Part shown: piece after piece, positions 25,901-37,714 of the stretch | How positions within the stretch are numbered: position 1 is the first letter of the stretch | How the letters are laid out: each line of letters begins with the position of its first letter | Assembly (NCBI GenBank): GCA_019055375.1 | Contig: JAHQIW010001527.1 | Location: 62,001 to 126,000, forward strand | Origin: Parelaphostrongylus tenuis | Lineage: Eukaryota; Nematoda; Chromadorea; Rhabditida; Metastrongylidae | DNA: 64,000 bases | Direction: 5' to 3' | Position numbers and translations under genes: made by a program | Notes under the pieces: model-generated | The model's input: only the letters and a program-made list of their open reading frames with translations | Told to the model about the DNA's origin: nothing | Database searches by the model: none

Positions 25901-27947
25901 GCATGGAACACCTTAGTGCGTTCTTAACGGAATGATAAACGCAGAAGTTTTATCGTTTATTTTTTGCGCATTACGATGCAACCACGTGATATTTGATTGA
26001 ATTGGAGATTACTCGAAGTGGATGATATGGAGATTTCTGCTGACGAGGTGTTGTGGACCAATCTAATGAAGAAGTATCAAAGTGGCTCAAAACGGAATGC
26101 GTTGTTGACATGGGCTCAAGCACAGTGAGTCTTTTCCAATGGAGTTGAGAGAATACGAACAGGAAACGAAAAATGTTTGTTTATCTTAAGGAATATAAAA
26201 TATCTCATTGAAACTGCTGTACCTGGTCTCACAACATTCAAAGTTAGAAATTTTCCAAATCGTTTCTTGTAAACATACCAAAATGAAGGCTCATCTCCAC
26301 AGTTATCTGAGAGTTTTGCTTAATTTTCATTTAACTAGTGTGTTGTCATTTTTTCTATATTGAAGGAATTTTTAAAAAGTTTCAAATATAACTTTTTAAG
26401 CCTTGCTGATTATCCCGATATATTTGTCACAAATTTTTCATCGGATTGGTATGATGGACGCGCTTTCTGTGCTTTGATCCATCATTTTCAACCTAACAGG
26501 GTGAGCTTAGTTGTTTTTTACTTTTCAAGTGTAACGTTGATTTTTTGCCTAACGACACTCACCGTAACGTTAGACGTCATAGAGTAAATGTTTTGTTGGC
26601 AATTTTATGCTGAATCACAAGAGTAATTCTCAACCATATAGCATTTTCATGAGCAATTTTGATATTATCTGAGAATCACTTTTTGGAATAATCTTGCTGC
26701 AAAAAAAATTGTAACTCAGTGATTATCGGTGCGCTTCTGCCCACACTTAAATGATTCATTCGTTCTTTTTTTCAGTAAAGCGAACCTTTCTTCTTTTTTT
26801 GAATCGTCAAACCTAAAATAGGTGTTCTTGGTCAGAGAAGATCAAAACACTGACCTGATAGATTAATAGATTACCAGAAGTGCTTGTATTGACCAAATAT
26901 GCCTTAAATCACTTCTAAAATGATACGATTGAAATCCATTCAGTGTCCTTAAGTAACTGATTAATGTTGAACTTTTTGTGCTATAAGTATGTTCTATATG
27001 AATTTTAAGGGATATATTACTTTTGACCGCGTGATTAGTTATGCTTCGCGCGGCTTGAAACATAATCGATCTCACAGCCTCCCATCACTCCTCGGCAATC
27101 AATAACGAGCGCCCTACCAAGCGCAGTAGCCTGGCTGTCTTCGACATTTCAAGGAAATGTGCTGGAGCATTACTTTACGATGTCTGTGAAAGAATTCAAA
27201 TCCTCAAACGAGAAAAGAGATAGAAGTGGTGCTGATTTTACTGAGATTTGCGCAGCGGAAAAATCTGTAAATCGGGTCAAAACTGAATGGAATGTGAAAA
27301 AAGAGCAATATACCGACTTCAGGGAGTTAAACCTGCGTATCATTCGCACCGGTAATACGTCCTATCACTACACCACCGAGGCACCGTTTTACTAGCACAC
27401 ATCATTCTTCAATGTCTATATTTTAGCTATCATCGCCCAACCAACCACCGATATTGCTTACCCGATCAAGCCTGTCATAAGCATAGGTGCAACGCGAGTT
27501 GAACTCTCTCTAAAGGGCGGATTTTCGCTCACCCACTGAATTCTCTTAAGTATATTTAAGACACCATTACACTGCGAAAAAAGCAGTAAAAACATTGAAA
27601 TTCTTCAATATTCTCAGTTGCTTCGTGCATAAAAATATTATAGTTGAGTGATCAAATCCATAACATTTTACAGTGATCAACGTGATCTTAGTAGTTTTAG
27701 AATGCTTTGCTTTTAGGTGGATCGCCATGAACTGATGAAGCAAAAGTCACATCGTGTACTAGCAGTGCAGTTGGCTGAAAAAGTAAAGATGCGCGTTGAT
27801 CCCGCGACATTCCTTACACCAGCTCAAGATTACAGAGATGTCATGGCAATAGTGTTCAAACTCTACAAGAAGCTTGACACTGATGAAGAACATACTCATT
27901 GTTCCCTCGATCCCTTGCCTCGATGTGCATGCAAAATTTATGATTAA
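16971..27947 (+). CDS. Cytospin/smoothelin-type CH-domain protein, copy B (8 exons)
   Basis: Plus-strand twin of the 1,722-12,802 gene. Exons: 16,971-17,062, 17,600-17,693, 17,766-17,861, 23,938-24,066, 25,496-25,593, 26,008-26,124, 26,401-26,500 and 27,717-27,947. Each has the same length as in copy A, and together they encode an open 318-residue frame. The CH region shows GSKRNALLTW, TNFSSDWYDGRAFCALIHHF and a last exon with VMAIVFKLYKKLD; the centre is coiled coil. Typical donors are GTAAAT, GTATGT, GTGAGT and GTGAGC; the acceptor before 26,008 (TTGGAG) is weak but shared with copy A. The last exon differs from copy A at about 8 of 77 residues, without stops or frameshifts. The 6-kb intron 3 holds the piggyBac and mariner relics. 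Both copies could be functional paralogues. Confidence 0.82.
19165..19197 (-). other. Conserved hairpin (arm B)
   Basis: Minus-strand stem TTTTACGGAGC with GCTTCGTAAAA and the identical loop CTGGTTGAGGC. Relative to arm A it has one compensatory pair change and one G-C to G-T wobble, so pairing is retained. Confidence 0.5.
19690..20405 (+). pseudogene. piggyBac-type transposase relic (arm B)
   Basis: The order follows piggyBac transposases: an acidic N-terminal stretch (HTNDEEVCDEDDH), a PFDVYEK and YIAEWT segment, GGYTCKVMIYAGVL (matching the GYxxxxxIYAGK strand) and AILDEGIHLFVNDWYTTVLQ (matching the VDNWYTS block). The usual D-N pair reads N-D here, so the catalytic Asp is displaced or lost, and several stops and frameshifts occur. 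It lies in intron 3 of gene copy B. Confidence 0.72.
20960..21470 (+). repeat. Dispersed repeat family P (arm B)
   Basis: Inverted-arm copy of 8,360-8,860, in intron 3 of gene copy B. Confidence 0.55.
22085..22420 (+). pseudogene. Mariner transposase C-terminal relic 2 (arm B)
   Basis: The plus strand reads KLLHQDNAKLH (the second-Asp motif HDNAxxH), KEKFDELGKVDVLPH, a stop, then VEPTDYG (third-Asp block) and a VxxxLQEFFF-like helix. Several stops are present and no N-terminus remains. The mariner assignment rests on motif order. Confidence 0.68.
23440..23740 (+). pseudogene. Mariner transposase C-terminal relic 1 (arm B)
   Basis: After one frameshift the plus strand reads KDKFDEL, LPHPAYSP, VPSDFGLLRSMQ, then RRELFDSSSKERYFDQIQNL and ADRWQKVIENDGIHR. 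This is the tail of a mariner DD34D transposase: the third-Asp block normally reads YSPDLAPSDYHLF, followed by WF.S....FY..GI..L..RW.K.. The third Asp is kept, the second-Asp block is not recognisable, and internal stops are present. It lies in intron 3 of gene copy B. Confidence 0.75.
27050..27378 (-). mobile_element. tRNA-derived SINE-like repeat (arm B)
   Basis: Inverted copy of 2,285-2,630 in the last intron of gene copy B, with the same degenerate A and B boxes. An open frame across 27,159-27,395 on the plus strand is chance: it sits in the repeat, and neither arm gives it splice sites that fit the gene. Confidence 0.5.
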
Positions 27948-28274
27948 ATAAAACGTTAGTCTAAGTTCTATTGCCTCTCATCAGCGAACAACTTCACTAC
28001 AATGTTTCTTCTACTTTATAGATCGTGCCCTAAGTTTTGGCACTAAGGCAATAAATACCAATATTATTGACTAGAAAAGTTGAAATTGCGTGGCCTTAAT
28101 ATCATATCAATTATGCATTTTGTTGTAAGCGTTTGAGCATATATTTTGACTGCATTTACTCTGAGATGGAGCTACCTTGGAAACAGATTCGCCTGCTACT
28201 CGATTGGCGCATTGAGGAAAGTACTAGTGGAGAATGGCGTAAAAATAGTGGAGCTTTGTGTGGGCGGCTCGAGC

Positions 28275-28430
28275 GCGACTGATCATCCTGGCTGTTCTCT
28301 CCAACTTTGAGCTTTGCAAACCACTTCCTAGTCATCTTTTCTACAACCGTATCATCGACCCAAGCTTCATTAATCTTGCTCTCCGCTTCACTAAAATATC
28401 ACCCTAAGCGTTATTCGTACATAAGTAACA
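28275..28430 (-). pseudogene. Mariner transposase N-terminal (HTH) relic, arm B
   Basis: Inverted copy of 1,270-1,425. On the minus strand it reads SKINEAWVDDT, KWFAKLKVGENSQ and QSRSSRPH. Confidence 0.7.
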
Positions 28431-28884
28431 AACATGTTTGTTCTCAAAACAGCTCCGTCTTAAAGTAAGTATAAACGAGATATATACCGAAATGGTTTCA
28501 AAAAGTGCGTGATTGAACGTTGCCAAAATGGTGTAATTTTGATTATTTCTTACTGATAAATTCGGCGCTTATTCACCTTACTGCCAAGACTTATGGAACT
28601 ACGTAATAGCATGATCGATCCTGTCATCCGTGACTATATCATGAATAGACGAAAGGATGCCATAATGACCTCAAGATTTAATGGGTAAAAATGCAGGATT
28701 GGGTCGTTTCAGTCACCATATTATGACTAATTTTATTTATTTTTACATTAACTCCGTCCGCGCTAGACTGTTTCGTAGTGTCTGCAAAGACTAAGCCCTC
28801 TCATATACATCCCAAGAAGTGGAAACGTTGAAATCGCGATGATTTCATATGAAATGTCCATACAACTCTTGAAAGCATTTGACA

Positions 28885-29175
28885 TCGTTCTACAAGTTTC
28901 GATGGGTTTTGCGATAACTCTCTGCAGCTTATGTAGTTTCAAGCCATAACTGCTGCTCTTCTTTCTTCAACATCTCTTTTTTTTCTATCGCTTCTCTGCA
29001 TTGTTTTACAAGTTTGAACGTGAAATCCCGATTGCCTGTAGTTCGTGCGGGCCCCACGATGACGTGTTTATGGAGACAAGCGTTTCTTGGTGGCTATAGA
29101 ACTCTCACCTTTCGTAGCGCTAACCTGAAGATGTTGTGGATGAACCGGTTGCCGCATTCGTCATCGATATTGTCC
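28885..29175 (-). pseudogene. RTE-type retrotransposon fragment (arm B)
   Basis: Inverted copy of 505-800, with the same truncation points, so the fragment was already present before the palindrome formed. Confidence 0.72.
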
Positions 29176-29180
29176 TTTTC

Positions 29181-29430
29181 GGGACTGTGTACCCACGTTC
29201 TCTGCATCTCTAACTCCCAACTTGAGAACACATTGAATGTAATATCTTATCATTTCAATTGTATTATTGTCATTATTTTTTCATATTATGTTAAATATAA
29301 GTTCAACATGTTGTTATAAATAGGAAAATGACAACAATTTTTACAGTTGAAATAACGAAATAATGCAATCACTTGGTTCTCACGTTGGGTGTAAGAGATG
29401 CAGAGTGGGTGGTCCCCATGGTCCCAAAGG
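29181..29430. mobile_element. Foldback MITE (arm B)
   Basis: Inverted-arm copy of the 255-497 element, with the same long terminal inverted repeats ending in the GGGAC type. Confidence 0.65.
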
Positions 29431-30284
29431 CGCTAAGATAATCATTCTATATCACCACACCTATAATTTTATTAAACGACACTTACACACTAGTTATAAG
29501 ACGGAATCCTCTCGAGGGCAAAAACGGTTGCTGATGTCACACGGGTGTCGCTTAGGATTAAGTGTTGCCTTAACGCGAAACAAAACTCGCGTATCCTCAA
29601 CAATCGTTCTTTTTTTTCCTCGGAACTATATCGTCTTTAGGCGAATGTAGATGTATTATATTGTATATATCAAAATAACTGCGAGAATCTGCTCTAAAAT
29701 TAAGCAAAAATCGAAAGCTTGCATGCATGAAAAATAATCAGCATAAACGAAAAGTTCGGGAAATTTCTCGTTAATTTAATACAGCGAAGTTACCGAATCA
29801 TACAAATTGTCAATTTTACCTTCTACAACTGTTGCTAATCTCTTGTTGGCTCAGCAAGATATGTTGTTTACGTATCTAAGTGTTGATCCAGTAGGACGCT
29901 TTGTAACTGCGATGTGCACACTTCATCCAAAATACATTATTCTTCTCAACTTTCTCCAATTTTATTATTCCATTCAGAGTTCCCGCTTTAGTTCATCTCA
30001 AAATCGATCTAAGCGTCTGCCATGCAACTCGTTTCCGTCGAGATTTCGCCCGTTGATCCACATCATTGCCCATCTATCAACCTTGCTATAACATTCAGTA
30101 TAGTTGGTTTGAATGTTCAAAGCCTCACTGAGGTTGTTACATCAGAACCATTCTCCTTTCGCAGGTCTCGCTCTCCTTACTTATCATTGGCCTGCGCCCT
30201 GCACTAAACCGTGTTTTTTAATCTAGCTGTAACACTAAACACGATCTGTAAGGGAAAAAAAGTCGATGAGATCGATCAGTTTGT

Positions 30285-30482
30285 ATATACTAGCCGCAAT
30301 ACATCGACTGAAAAAGTGGTGATAACACAATCTTATATGCTATCAGCACATAGGTCTCCCAATTCTTCTATAATGGAACGGTTCGGTTTGAGGCCTGGAC
30401 CACTGATGAAAAGGACGATACCTTGGAAACACGTGCATGTCTCTGACGTAGCAGGCTCGGTAAAGCTTCAATCATTCTTATA
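30285..30482 (+). mobile_element. SINE-like family S with hammerhead relic
   Basis: Aligns by eye with 63,628-63,832 (CATCGACTGAAAAAGTGGTG start, the ACCACTGATGA region, GGCTCGGTAA end). The ribozyme region near 30,400-30,445 keeps CTGATGA and GGAAAC, but the cleavage triplet reads GCA instead of an NUH. Confidence 0.55.
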
Positions 30483-30859
30483 AATTATAATTCATACGTT
30501 GACTCTGAGCCATATGCTACATCGATACATTCACATCACCATCTCCTATTGTATGTAACAACTGTTTTTACCTGGTCATCATTCGTATCTAATTTGTGTT
30601 AGTGTTTGCTTAGGAATCTTTTCAAAAGAATAAAGGATAAGCTGTTGGTGTCCATCATTTTCTTAGAAATGTGCCATGCATTCGTCTTAAATTCGTTGGC
30701 TTCGTTTGCGATGATTGGATGCGCATCTGATCTTTACAATGACTACAATGGTGGCTCGCTTATCTACTAAGTCGATGCTGCTATCTTTCCAAACAGGCTA
30801 ACACCACTTCAGCGACTGTGAAGGGATGGAAGGAAATCAGTCTCATTTGCTGGAGAAAG

Positions 30860-31090
30860 ACTTTTCATAGAAGTGTTAGTAGTTATTCGAAAGTTTAAAT
30901 CTCTAGTTACTACCACCGTCACCAATGCTCTAAAACACCTTTTATCACGCTGTAGCATCCAGAATAAGGTTCTGTTCTACACTCGCCCTACGCCTTCATT
31001 TTTACCAGGAGTGTTAATCGCTGAAAGCGCGAAAAGCATCTCAGCATATAGAATATTCCTCATAGTATCAGAATCATGCGTTTTCGCTTA
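30860..31090 (+). repeat. Dispersed repeat family P, partial
   Basis: Contains CACGCTGTAGCATCC and GCCTTCATTTTTACC, matching the copies in the palindrome arms. Confidence 0.5.
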
Positions 31091-31139
31091 TAATTTTCGA
31101 CGATGTGGTAAAAAAATTCGTCAATAAAGTAGCAATAGT

Positions 31140-32590
31140 TGCCGACATTTTAACGCGTAGTGTGGTAGCTTACTGTCGAGCTACGCTGTAGCTCAAGCGG
31201 ATATCTAACTAGCAAGTCTTGATTTTGATTTCCTTTGATTATATTTGTCAGACTACCTTAAGAATGAGTCGTCGCTGTGACATTAATTTTACATCTTTCT
31301 AAGCAATGAACTTCATTCCGCCGCATCCATGAAGAGAATCCTTAAGCAAAAGTCAAAATAATGCGCCAAATAATCGCAGGCACACGTTGAAGACGAATGC
31401 CAGAAAAGTTGGAGTGCTGTAATTCGCATTTTGTTAGCGTTTTATAGCACAAAACTCGCCCGTTGGTCGCACTTACCGCTTAGGATACACGTTCCTCATC
31501 AAAAAATCTATTTAAATTCCAAATTTGAGATAGCGAGTGATAGGGGAATACACTGGATATAATTAGAATAGTTTTACCATCTTAAATTTTACTCTGCTGC
31601 TATATTTACCAATTTTCAAGAATGAAGAAGCTTATCATCCTTCATCTTGACTCAGTGCTAGTTCATGGTTTTTGGTTTACTCTTAAGCTGATTTCGCCTG
31701 CTCTCTAGGCTTTCTTTTGCAACAGTTTTTCATTTTCGTCATTTTTTCTCGAAGAATATTATTCAAATATCATCCTCATGTCATGGTCATATAATTTAAA
31801 ACTGTGCAGTGGCTTGTTCTAGTTTTTGAAAAAGTGATCGATCACGAGTACTCACTCAGATCATGTTGACATGTCAGTTCGTGATAAAAAGTGTAGACTC
31901 TTCAAACAACAGAATGTTCTTCCTACTGAAAATATGTTTGTAGAAGACAATTCTAGGACAGTCTAATTTTCATAGCGAGAAAGTTTACTTAATGTGAAAG
32001 TTCTATTATATATTGTCACAATATTCGCTGTGGAACTGAACAGCGTTCTTTGGAAGTAAAACCCTATTCTTTTCTTGTTAAGAAAATGTACTATGATACA
32101 GCTCTAACAAATCAAGCGTATAAAGTCGTTTTTAGAAACTAAGCAAGTCTCTGAAATTAGCAACATTTGTGCTATCCATTAGGATATTTGGTAAAAATCT
32201 GGAAGAAATTTGTATTCAACGAAAGCTACCCAAATGTGGAACATAATATTATTTAGCGCTGCAGTGCAAAAATAGTTTTTACAAAGAACAAATTACTCGT
32301 TGAATTTCACTAGATTTATGTTACAGACTGACTAGAAAAACTTCGCAGAAATGCAAGAATAGCGGTTTTCCCAAGGATCTAAATACTGGCGTGGTTAGGG
32401 AAATAGTACGAAAAAAATTGTGAATCAGAGTACCCCAGTTCAGTAACTGTGTTACTGCTCAAGGTTTTGAAGCATACAGCGCAAAACAGTAAGAGCACTG
32501 AGATCAAATGTAGCCTCGCGCAATACCAGTGGCTGTGGTTTTGACTTCATTCAGATACATTACTAAACTACGCTCTACGCGGCTATTCTC
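31140..32590. other. AT-rich stretch, nothing recognised
   Basis: No repeat, RNA or coding signal that I can support; only short chance ORFs. Confidence 0.5.
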
Positions 32591-32596
32591 CATTAA

Positions 32597-32768
32597 CCCT
32601 TACGGGACCGTGGATCCAACCTTTTGTGGCCCTGGACCCTAGCGTTTTGCCTCTACCAAAGGAGCGTGTTGTTCGTAGTAGTGGCGTCTAAACTCAAGGT
32701 ACCATTGTTAGATCAACACGCTGGTTAATAGAGACGCGGAGGGTTGGTTTCATTGTCCCGTAAGGGCC
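32597..32768. mobile_element. Short MITE with CCCTTACGGGAC termini
   Basis: The 5' end CCCTTACGGGAC and 3' end GTCCCGTAAGGG are perfect inverses, and the next bases (GGATCCAACC-like / GGTTGG) also pair. It is ~170 bp with no coding. TTAA precedes the left CCC; the right flank is CCAA, a possible mutated TTAA duplication. That would suit a piggyBac-mobilised element, but the superfamily is inference. Confidence 0.6.
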
Positions 32769-32769
32769 A

Positions 32770-33685
32770 AATAATCTGAACAATCAAAAAGAAAAGAACA
32801 GGAAGTGGGTTTCTGAAAGTTTCCTAAAGAAACAAAAAGAATTTCAAGTTCCAAGTTATTTCTTCTTAAGTTACGAAAGTGTGTGATTGAGCAGTTTGCA
32901 TATCATTTTGAACTATATAAATTTAGGAGAATGCGAAACCGCAGAAACGTGAACGGGGAATCGCACTGAACGAATTATTACATATTGTATACAGGTTCGT
33001 GTATGACATGGAAACCGGATTATTAAGCACTAATATGAAAAAAGTAAGCTGTATGGTGAACTAGACGAAAAAGAAAACCTACACAGCTATTCTTTTGATG
33101 ATTTATTGAGAAGCAAGCTTTTCACAATCTGCGTCTTTGTATGGTTTGTATCGATCATACAAGGTAAAGAAAAAGATGATGAACTTGATCAGTAGGTTGT
33201 TCACCAGCGGCCGCCACAGGTGAGGCAGCTAATGTTTATTTATTTGTTCTTTAATTGTCTCATGAAGAAGCTTGGGAAGACAACTGGTTGAAATCCACAG
33301 GTTCAACACCATCGCGACGAGGTATGAAAGTCTTTGGTGGTATCAAGGTTTCATCTAAAATAAAGAAAAGGGCTACGCTGCGAAACTATTAGTTTCCCTA
33401 TCGCCGTTGAATTCTATAAACATTATGATTGCAAGATTTTATAGCTAAACGTGAGATAGAAGATGACGTTAGTGTTGATACCTCTAGAAGAACTCTTACC
33501 AACTTGAGTGGTCAAATCGGTTTTCTTTTGAGAAACCAAGCAAACAGTGAGATCTCCGATAGTCATGCTGTTGAATAATCCCAAGCGGTCTAAGCAAAAG
33601 CTCTATACTCAAAAAAAGGAAACATAAGTTCCTACACTCAGTCATAATTCATTTAATTTGACCGCTATTGCGGTGGCATGACATT
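32770..33685. other. Unassigned AT-rich stretch
   Basis: No supported feature. It contains an isolated GC-rich patch with a NotI-type octamer near 33,210. Confidence 0.45.
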
Positions 33686-33688
33686 GCA

Positions 33689-33795
33689 ACAAACCCAATA
33701 ATGTAGAGTGGTATGATGAACATTTGCGTCAGCCGGGATCTTGGCCGACGCAGATATTCTTCACACCACTCTACGTTATTGGGTTTCTTGTAACA
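33689..33795. mobile_element. Small foldback (hairpin) repeat
   Basis: Inverted arms of about 48 bp: ACAAACCCAATAATGTAGAG at the left and its imperfect complement at the right, meeting near GGGATCTTGG. No coding content. Confidence 0.65.
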
Positions 33796-33999
33796 TAAGT
33801 CTATTCAGCAGTACATAACTACATTGCACAGATTGCGTACGGAAAAGCAAAGATTTTTAGGAGAAGCAGGCACCCTTCAGACTGAAAACATGTTTGCAGG
33901 ATCATTTTCTGATGACAGTTTACCTTTGATAGCTATAAGGTTCACTAACCCTTTTGAGATCGCTAACAAATTCCCTCGGCATCTCTAACCACCAGCGTG

Positions 34000-34240
34000 G
34001 CAGCCCTGGACGATCTGCTCCACCTCTCTGCATCTCTCGAGGACGCATTGAATTCAATATTGTATTATCTCAATTACATTATAGTTGCTATATTCTACCT
34101 GTGCCAAAATAACATATTTAAATATCACCTAACATACTGGAATGACAATAACGCAATAGAATAGTACAATAACTCATCGAATGCCCTTTTATGCTGGAGC
34201 TTAGAGGTGCATGGTGGATCCACGGTCCCGAGAAGGCTAA
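34000..34240. mobile_element. Foldback MITE, third family member
   Basis: Same plan and partly the same sequence as 255-497 (CTCTGCATCTCT and AATGACAATAA), with terminal inverted repeats around an AT-rich centre. Copies inside and outside the palindrome show that the family is dispersed. Confidence 0.55.
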
Positions 34241-34244
34241 GTAT

Positions 34245-36120
34245 CAAATCTCGCCATACAATACAAAAAGCCCCCTTTAAAGTTGGAAAAAAGCACTTCG
34301 ACAGCAAGATGATATCTCTTTTTTCATTAGTAAAACGTACTACAAAGGTCCCTTTACAAACAAAACGCAGCATTATAATCGAAATTTCTCAACTAATCGG
34401 AACACGACAAAACATAGATGAAAAGAAACAAAAGTCATACTACTGCTGGCAATGCAATCTTTCTTGGAATGGGTGATTTTCACGTTGAAATAGGGGCTTT
34501 CGCGACATGTGAGCATTTTTCAAAGAAAAAAATCTTTCGTAGAAGCCCTTTTTCGTAGTATGCTATCATTGCATAACAATAATGTTACCTCAAAAACTAA
34601 ATTCACCTAAAAATTTCCCGCATTTCCATTTCAACAGTGTCGATAATGCTACCTGCCGCTGCGGCAACGCACGCCGACGCGATCAGTGTCCTTTCGAGAG
34701 GACACTTCGGACTCAAGGGTTTGAGAGATCTTATAAATCACTTTTAGTCATAAGCAACCTCACTACACAATGCTGACTTTTTTCCATATCCTTCGACATC
34801 TTTTCGAAACTTTTATTCAGGATCTCTGATTATTCACAACGAGCTCCAAGATTACGACGCACTGACCTTGCACTCAGGTTGAAAATATCAAAGTCATTTA
34901 TGAAGAAAGTCGGCATATGTTTAACTGTAGATCTAAGAAATGGAATGTATGAAGGAGTAAACTGAACTGCCTTCAATCGGAATTTACAAGGTCTCATGTT
35001 CACCACCGATCGTACAAAAACCGCTAAAAAAATGCAGATGACCTGAGAAGCTTAATTAAAGTCTTCTATTCCTTCAAAGAGCTAACTAGATATTAAAAAC
35101 TTTATAAGCTACAAAACAAAGTAAAAACGAATCATTCTATCACTTTTATTGAGTATTTCGCTATTAATGTCAACTGCCGAGTCCTTGCCACCATTTCGAA
35201 GATGGGTACTCTCATAAGAAGCCTAACAGGCATCTTCAGAATTTCCGTACAAAAAGCTGCAATTAAGCGAAAAAACAAAAGATCCGGAAATACTATCAAA
35301 GTGAATGTTGGATCATCAGCCAAGAATCTGAAGCTTACCTTGGCGCACTTGTGACTTCAAGTTCAGAAACATTTTGTCTGCGTTGACACATTCCTCCGTC
35401 TCAGTTCACAGCTTTCATTGACGAGTTTTGATAAACTTCAGCAGCCTTTTTTATATTAGCAAAAAGAATAAGTAAGTCGTTTCTTCATACGAATAGAAAT
35501 TCAAGTCTTCTTTGAGATCCCCCTCTTTCAACTGGAATAAGCGAAAATAAAAACAGGAAAGCTGAGCTTCACGCGAAACTTGGGAACTAAGGATTTTGTG
35601 CTACTGATTTCAACAGTCACTATAGCTGTACAGAAGGGCAGTGATTGAAGAGCATAACACTAAAACATCAGATCCCAAGTTTTATGCTTATTTCACCACT
35701 ATTTTCATTGAAGCTCACATAATACTTGGTCATTTGAATAAATAGTTGACTGTAAATAAGAAGTTCAGGCTGAAATACATGATAGTGATGAAATCCGAAC
35801 GTATTCACCACAGAGGCTCAAGCAAAAGCTACAAAGTGATAGAAAAGACGAGGAAAACAGGATAAGCAGAGCTAGCTAGACTGAGATATTGACTAACTTC
35901 ACTTAATTCGCAAAATTTTGAGCTTTTGAGATGTCTATCTCGATATGAGATGAGAGCATGTCGGCTTTCCATCCAGAAACTTTGGAAACTCCTGATTATC
36001 TCCGTCTTCAGGTAATCCAGAGTGATCTGCGGAATCTGTTGCAACTTTATGTCCATTCTCACATCCAGACATAAGCTTTAACAGCATATGCGGGGACCGG
36101 TTGAGCAATAAATACGCTTG
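34245..36120. other. Unassigned AT-rich stretch
   Basis: Only short open frames without splice support or recognisable motifs. Confidence 0.45.
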
Positions 36121-36124
36121 TAGT

Positions 36125-36126
<2 letters not shown>

Positions 36127-36170
<44 letters not shown>

Positions 36171-36210
36171 CATGTATATATATATATATATATATTTACA
36201 TATATGTGTA
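36127..36210. repeat. TA dinucleotide microsatellite
   Basis: A long (TA)n run, briefly interrupted by GAGAGCATG, directly before the 188-bp tandem array. Open frames here are artefacts of the repeat. Confidence 0.95.
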
Positions 36211-36293
36211 TACTGTAAATATGCATGTGTGCACGAACACCCATGTATATACATGTATATATGTTTGAAACTGTGCGTATGCATAGTACAACG

Positions 36294-37655
36294 AAATATG
36301 AAAGAGTGTTTGGTAATTATTTATGCTATTACAAATATTACAAGGCCTGCTTCACCCGTTAAATTTCAAGAATCTCATCATTTTGAAGACAGTTACATAC
36401 AAAGTTGGTCGAATTCGTTCTATTTGATCCTAATCAATTGAGCTGTACTGGTAACACCGGTCCAATCTTTTGTGTATAACGGAATATGAAAGAGTGTTTG
36501 GTAATGATTTATGTTATTACATCTATTACAACGTTTATTTTACTGGTCAAAATTCGAGATTTCCATTATTTCAAAGACAGTTACATGCAAAGTTGATCCA
36601 GTTCGTTCTATTTGTTCCGAATCGATTAAGTCATACTGGTAATACTGATTCAAAGTATTGTGTTTGATGGAATATGAAAACGTGCTGGGTAGGGATTTAT
36701 GCCACTGCATCTCTTACAAGGCTTATTTTACTGGTCAAAATTCGAGATTCCCATTATTTAAAAGACAATTACATGCAAAGTTGATCCAGTTCGTTCTATA
36801 TGATCCGAATCGATTAACTCGTACTGGTTACACTGATTCAAAGTTTTGTGTATAATGGAATATAAAAGAGTGCTTGGCAATGATTTATGCTATTACATCT
36901 ATTACAACGTTCATTTTACTGGTCAAAATTCGAGATTCCCATTATTTTGAAAACACTTTCATACAGAGTTGATCTAGTTCGTTCTATTTGTTCCTATTCG
37001 ATTAAGTCATACTGGTAACACTGATTCAAAGTATTGTGAATAATGGAATATGAAAGAGTGCTTGGCAATGATCCATGCTATTACATCTATTACAAGGCTT
37101 GCTTTCCTCGTCAAAATTGGAGAATTTCATTATTTTGAACACTGTCTCATACAAAGTTGATCCAGTTCCTACTATTTGTTCCTGTTCGACTAAGTCATGC
37201 TGGTAACTTTTATTCAAACTATTGTGAATAATAGAATATGAAAGCGTGCTGGGTAATGATTTATGCTAGTACAACTATTACAAGGCTTGCTTTACTCGTT
37301 AAAATTCGAGATTTTCGTCATTTTGAAGATAGTTACATCGAAAGTTGATCCAGTTTATTCGATTTGATCCGAATCGATTGAGCCGTACTGGTAACACTGA
37401 TTCAATCTTTTGTGTATAGCGGAATATGAGAGAGTGCTTGGTAATGATTTTTGCTATTACAACTATTACAAGGCTCGCTTTACTCGTCAACTTTGGAGAA
37501 TTTTACCGTTTTGAAGACAATTGCATGCGAAATTGATCCAGTTCGTTTCATTTGTCCCGAATCGATTAAGTCAGGCTGGTAACACTGATTCAAACTATTG
37601 CGAATAATGGAATATGAAAGAGTGCATGGTAATGATTTATGCTCTTACAACCAAT
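36294..37655 (+). repeat. Tandem array of a ~188-bp unit (about 7 copies)
   Basis: The phrase GAATATGAAAGAGTG recurs near 36,294, 36,482, 36,670, 36,858, 37,046, 37,234, 37,421 and 37,609, so the period is about 188 bp. Each unit includes TTACTGGTCAAAATTCGAGA- and TTGATCCAGTTCGTTCTAT-like segments. Units differ by scattered substitutions, and the last is cut off where the 37,659 repeat begins. It is a satellite-like array of near-nucleosomal period. Confidence 0.92.
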
Positions 37656-37714
37656 CATTCAAAATACATATATCTTTTTTTTTCACGCAGTCATGCGGAT
37701 AAGAAGAAATTTTA

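Larger units (their letters stand above)
16310..29703 (-). repeat. Right arm (B) of the ~29.7-kb palindrome
   Basis: Inverted copy of 1-13,462. It holds the same content in reverse order: gene copy B, piggyBac relic, two mariner C-terminal relics, SINE, mariner N-terminal fragment, RTE fragment and foldback MITE. Homology stops at 29,703 only because arm A reaches the window edge. On the spacer side it starts inside a truncated copy of the hammerhead foldback element. Confidence 0.93.

Noticed and set aside
27159..27395. 78-codon ORF between the last two CH-domain exons
   Set aside because: It lies in a tRNA-derived repeat, is poorly conserved in arm A, and would disrupt the CH domain.
36059..36441. 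Tyr/Ile-rich ORFs over the TA repeat
   Set aside because: Products of the microsatellite; no coding signal.
36294..37655. Regular repeats that could suggest a CRISPR array
   Set aside because: The whole 188-bp unit repeats; there are no short repeats with unique spacers, and the context is eukaryotic.
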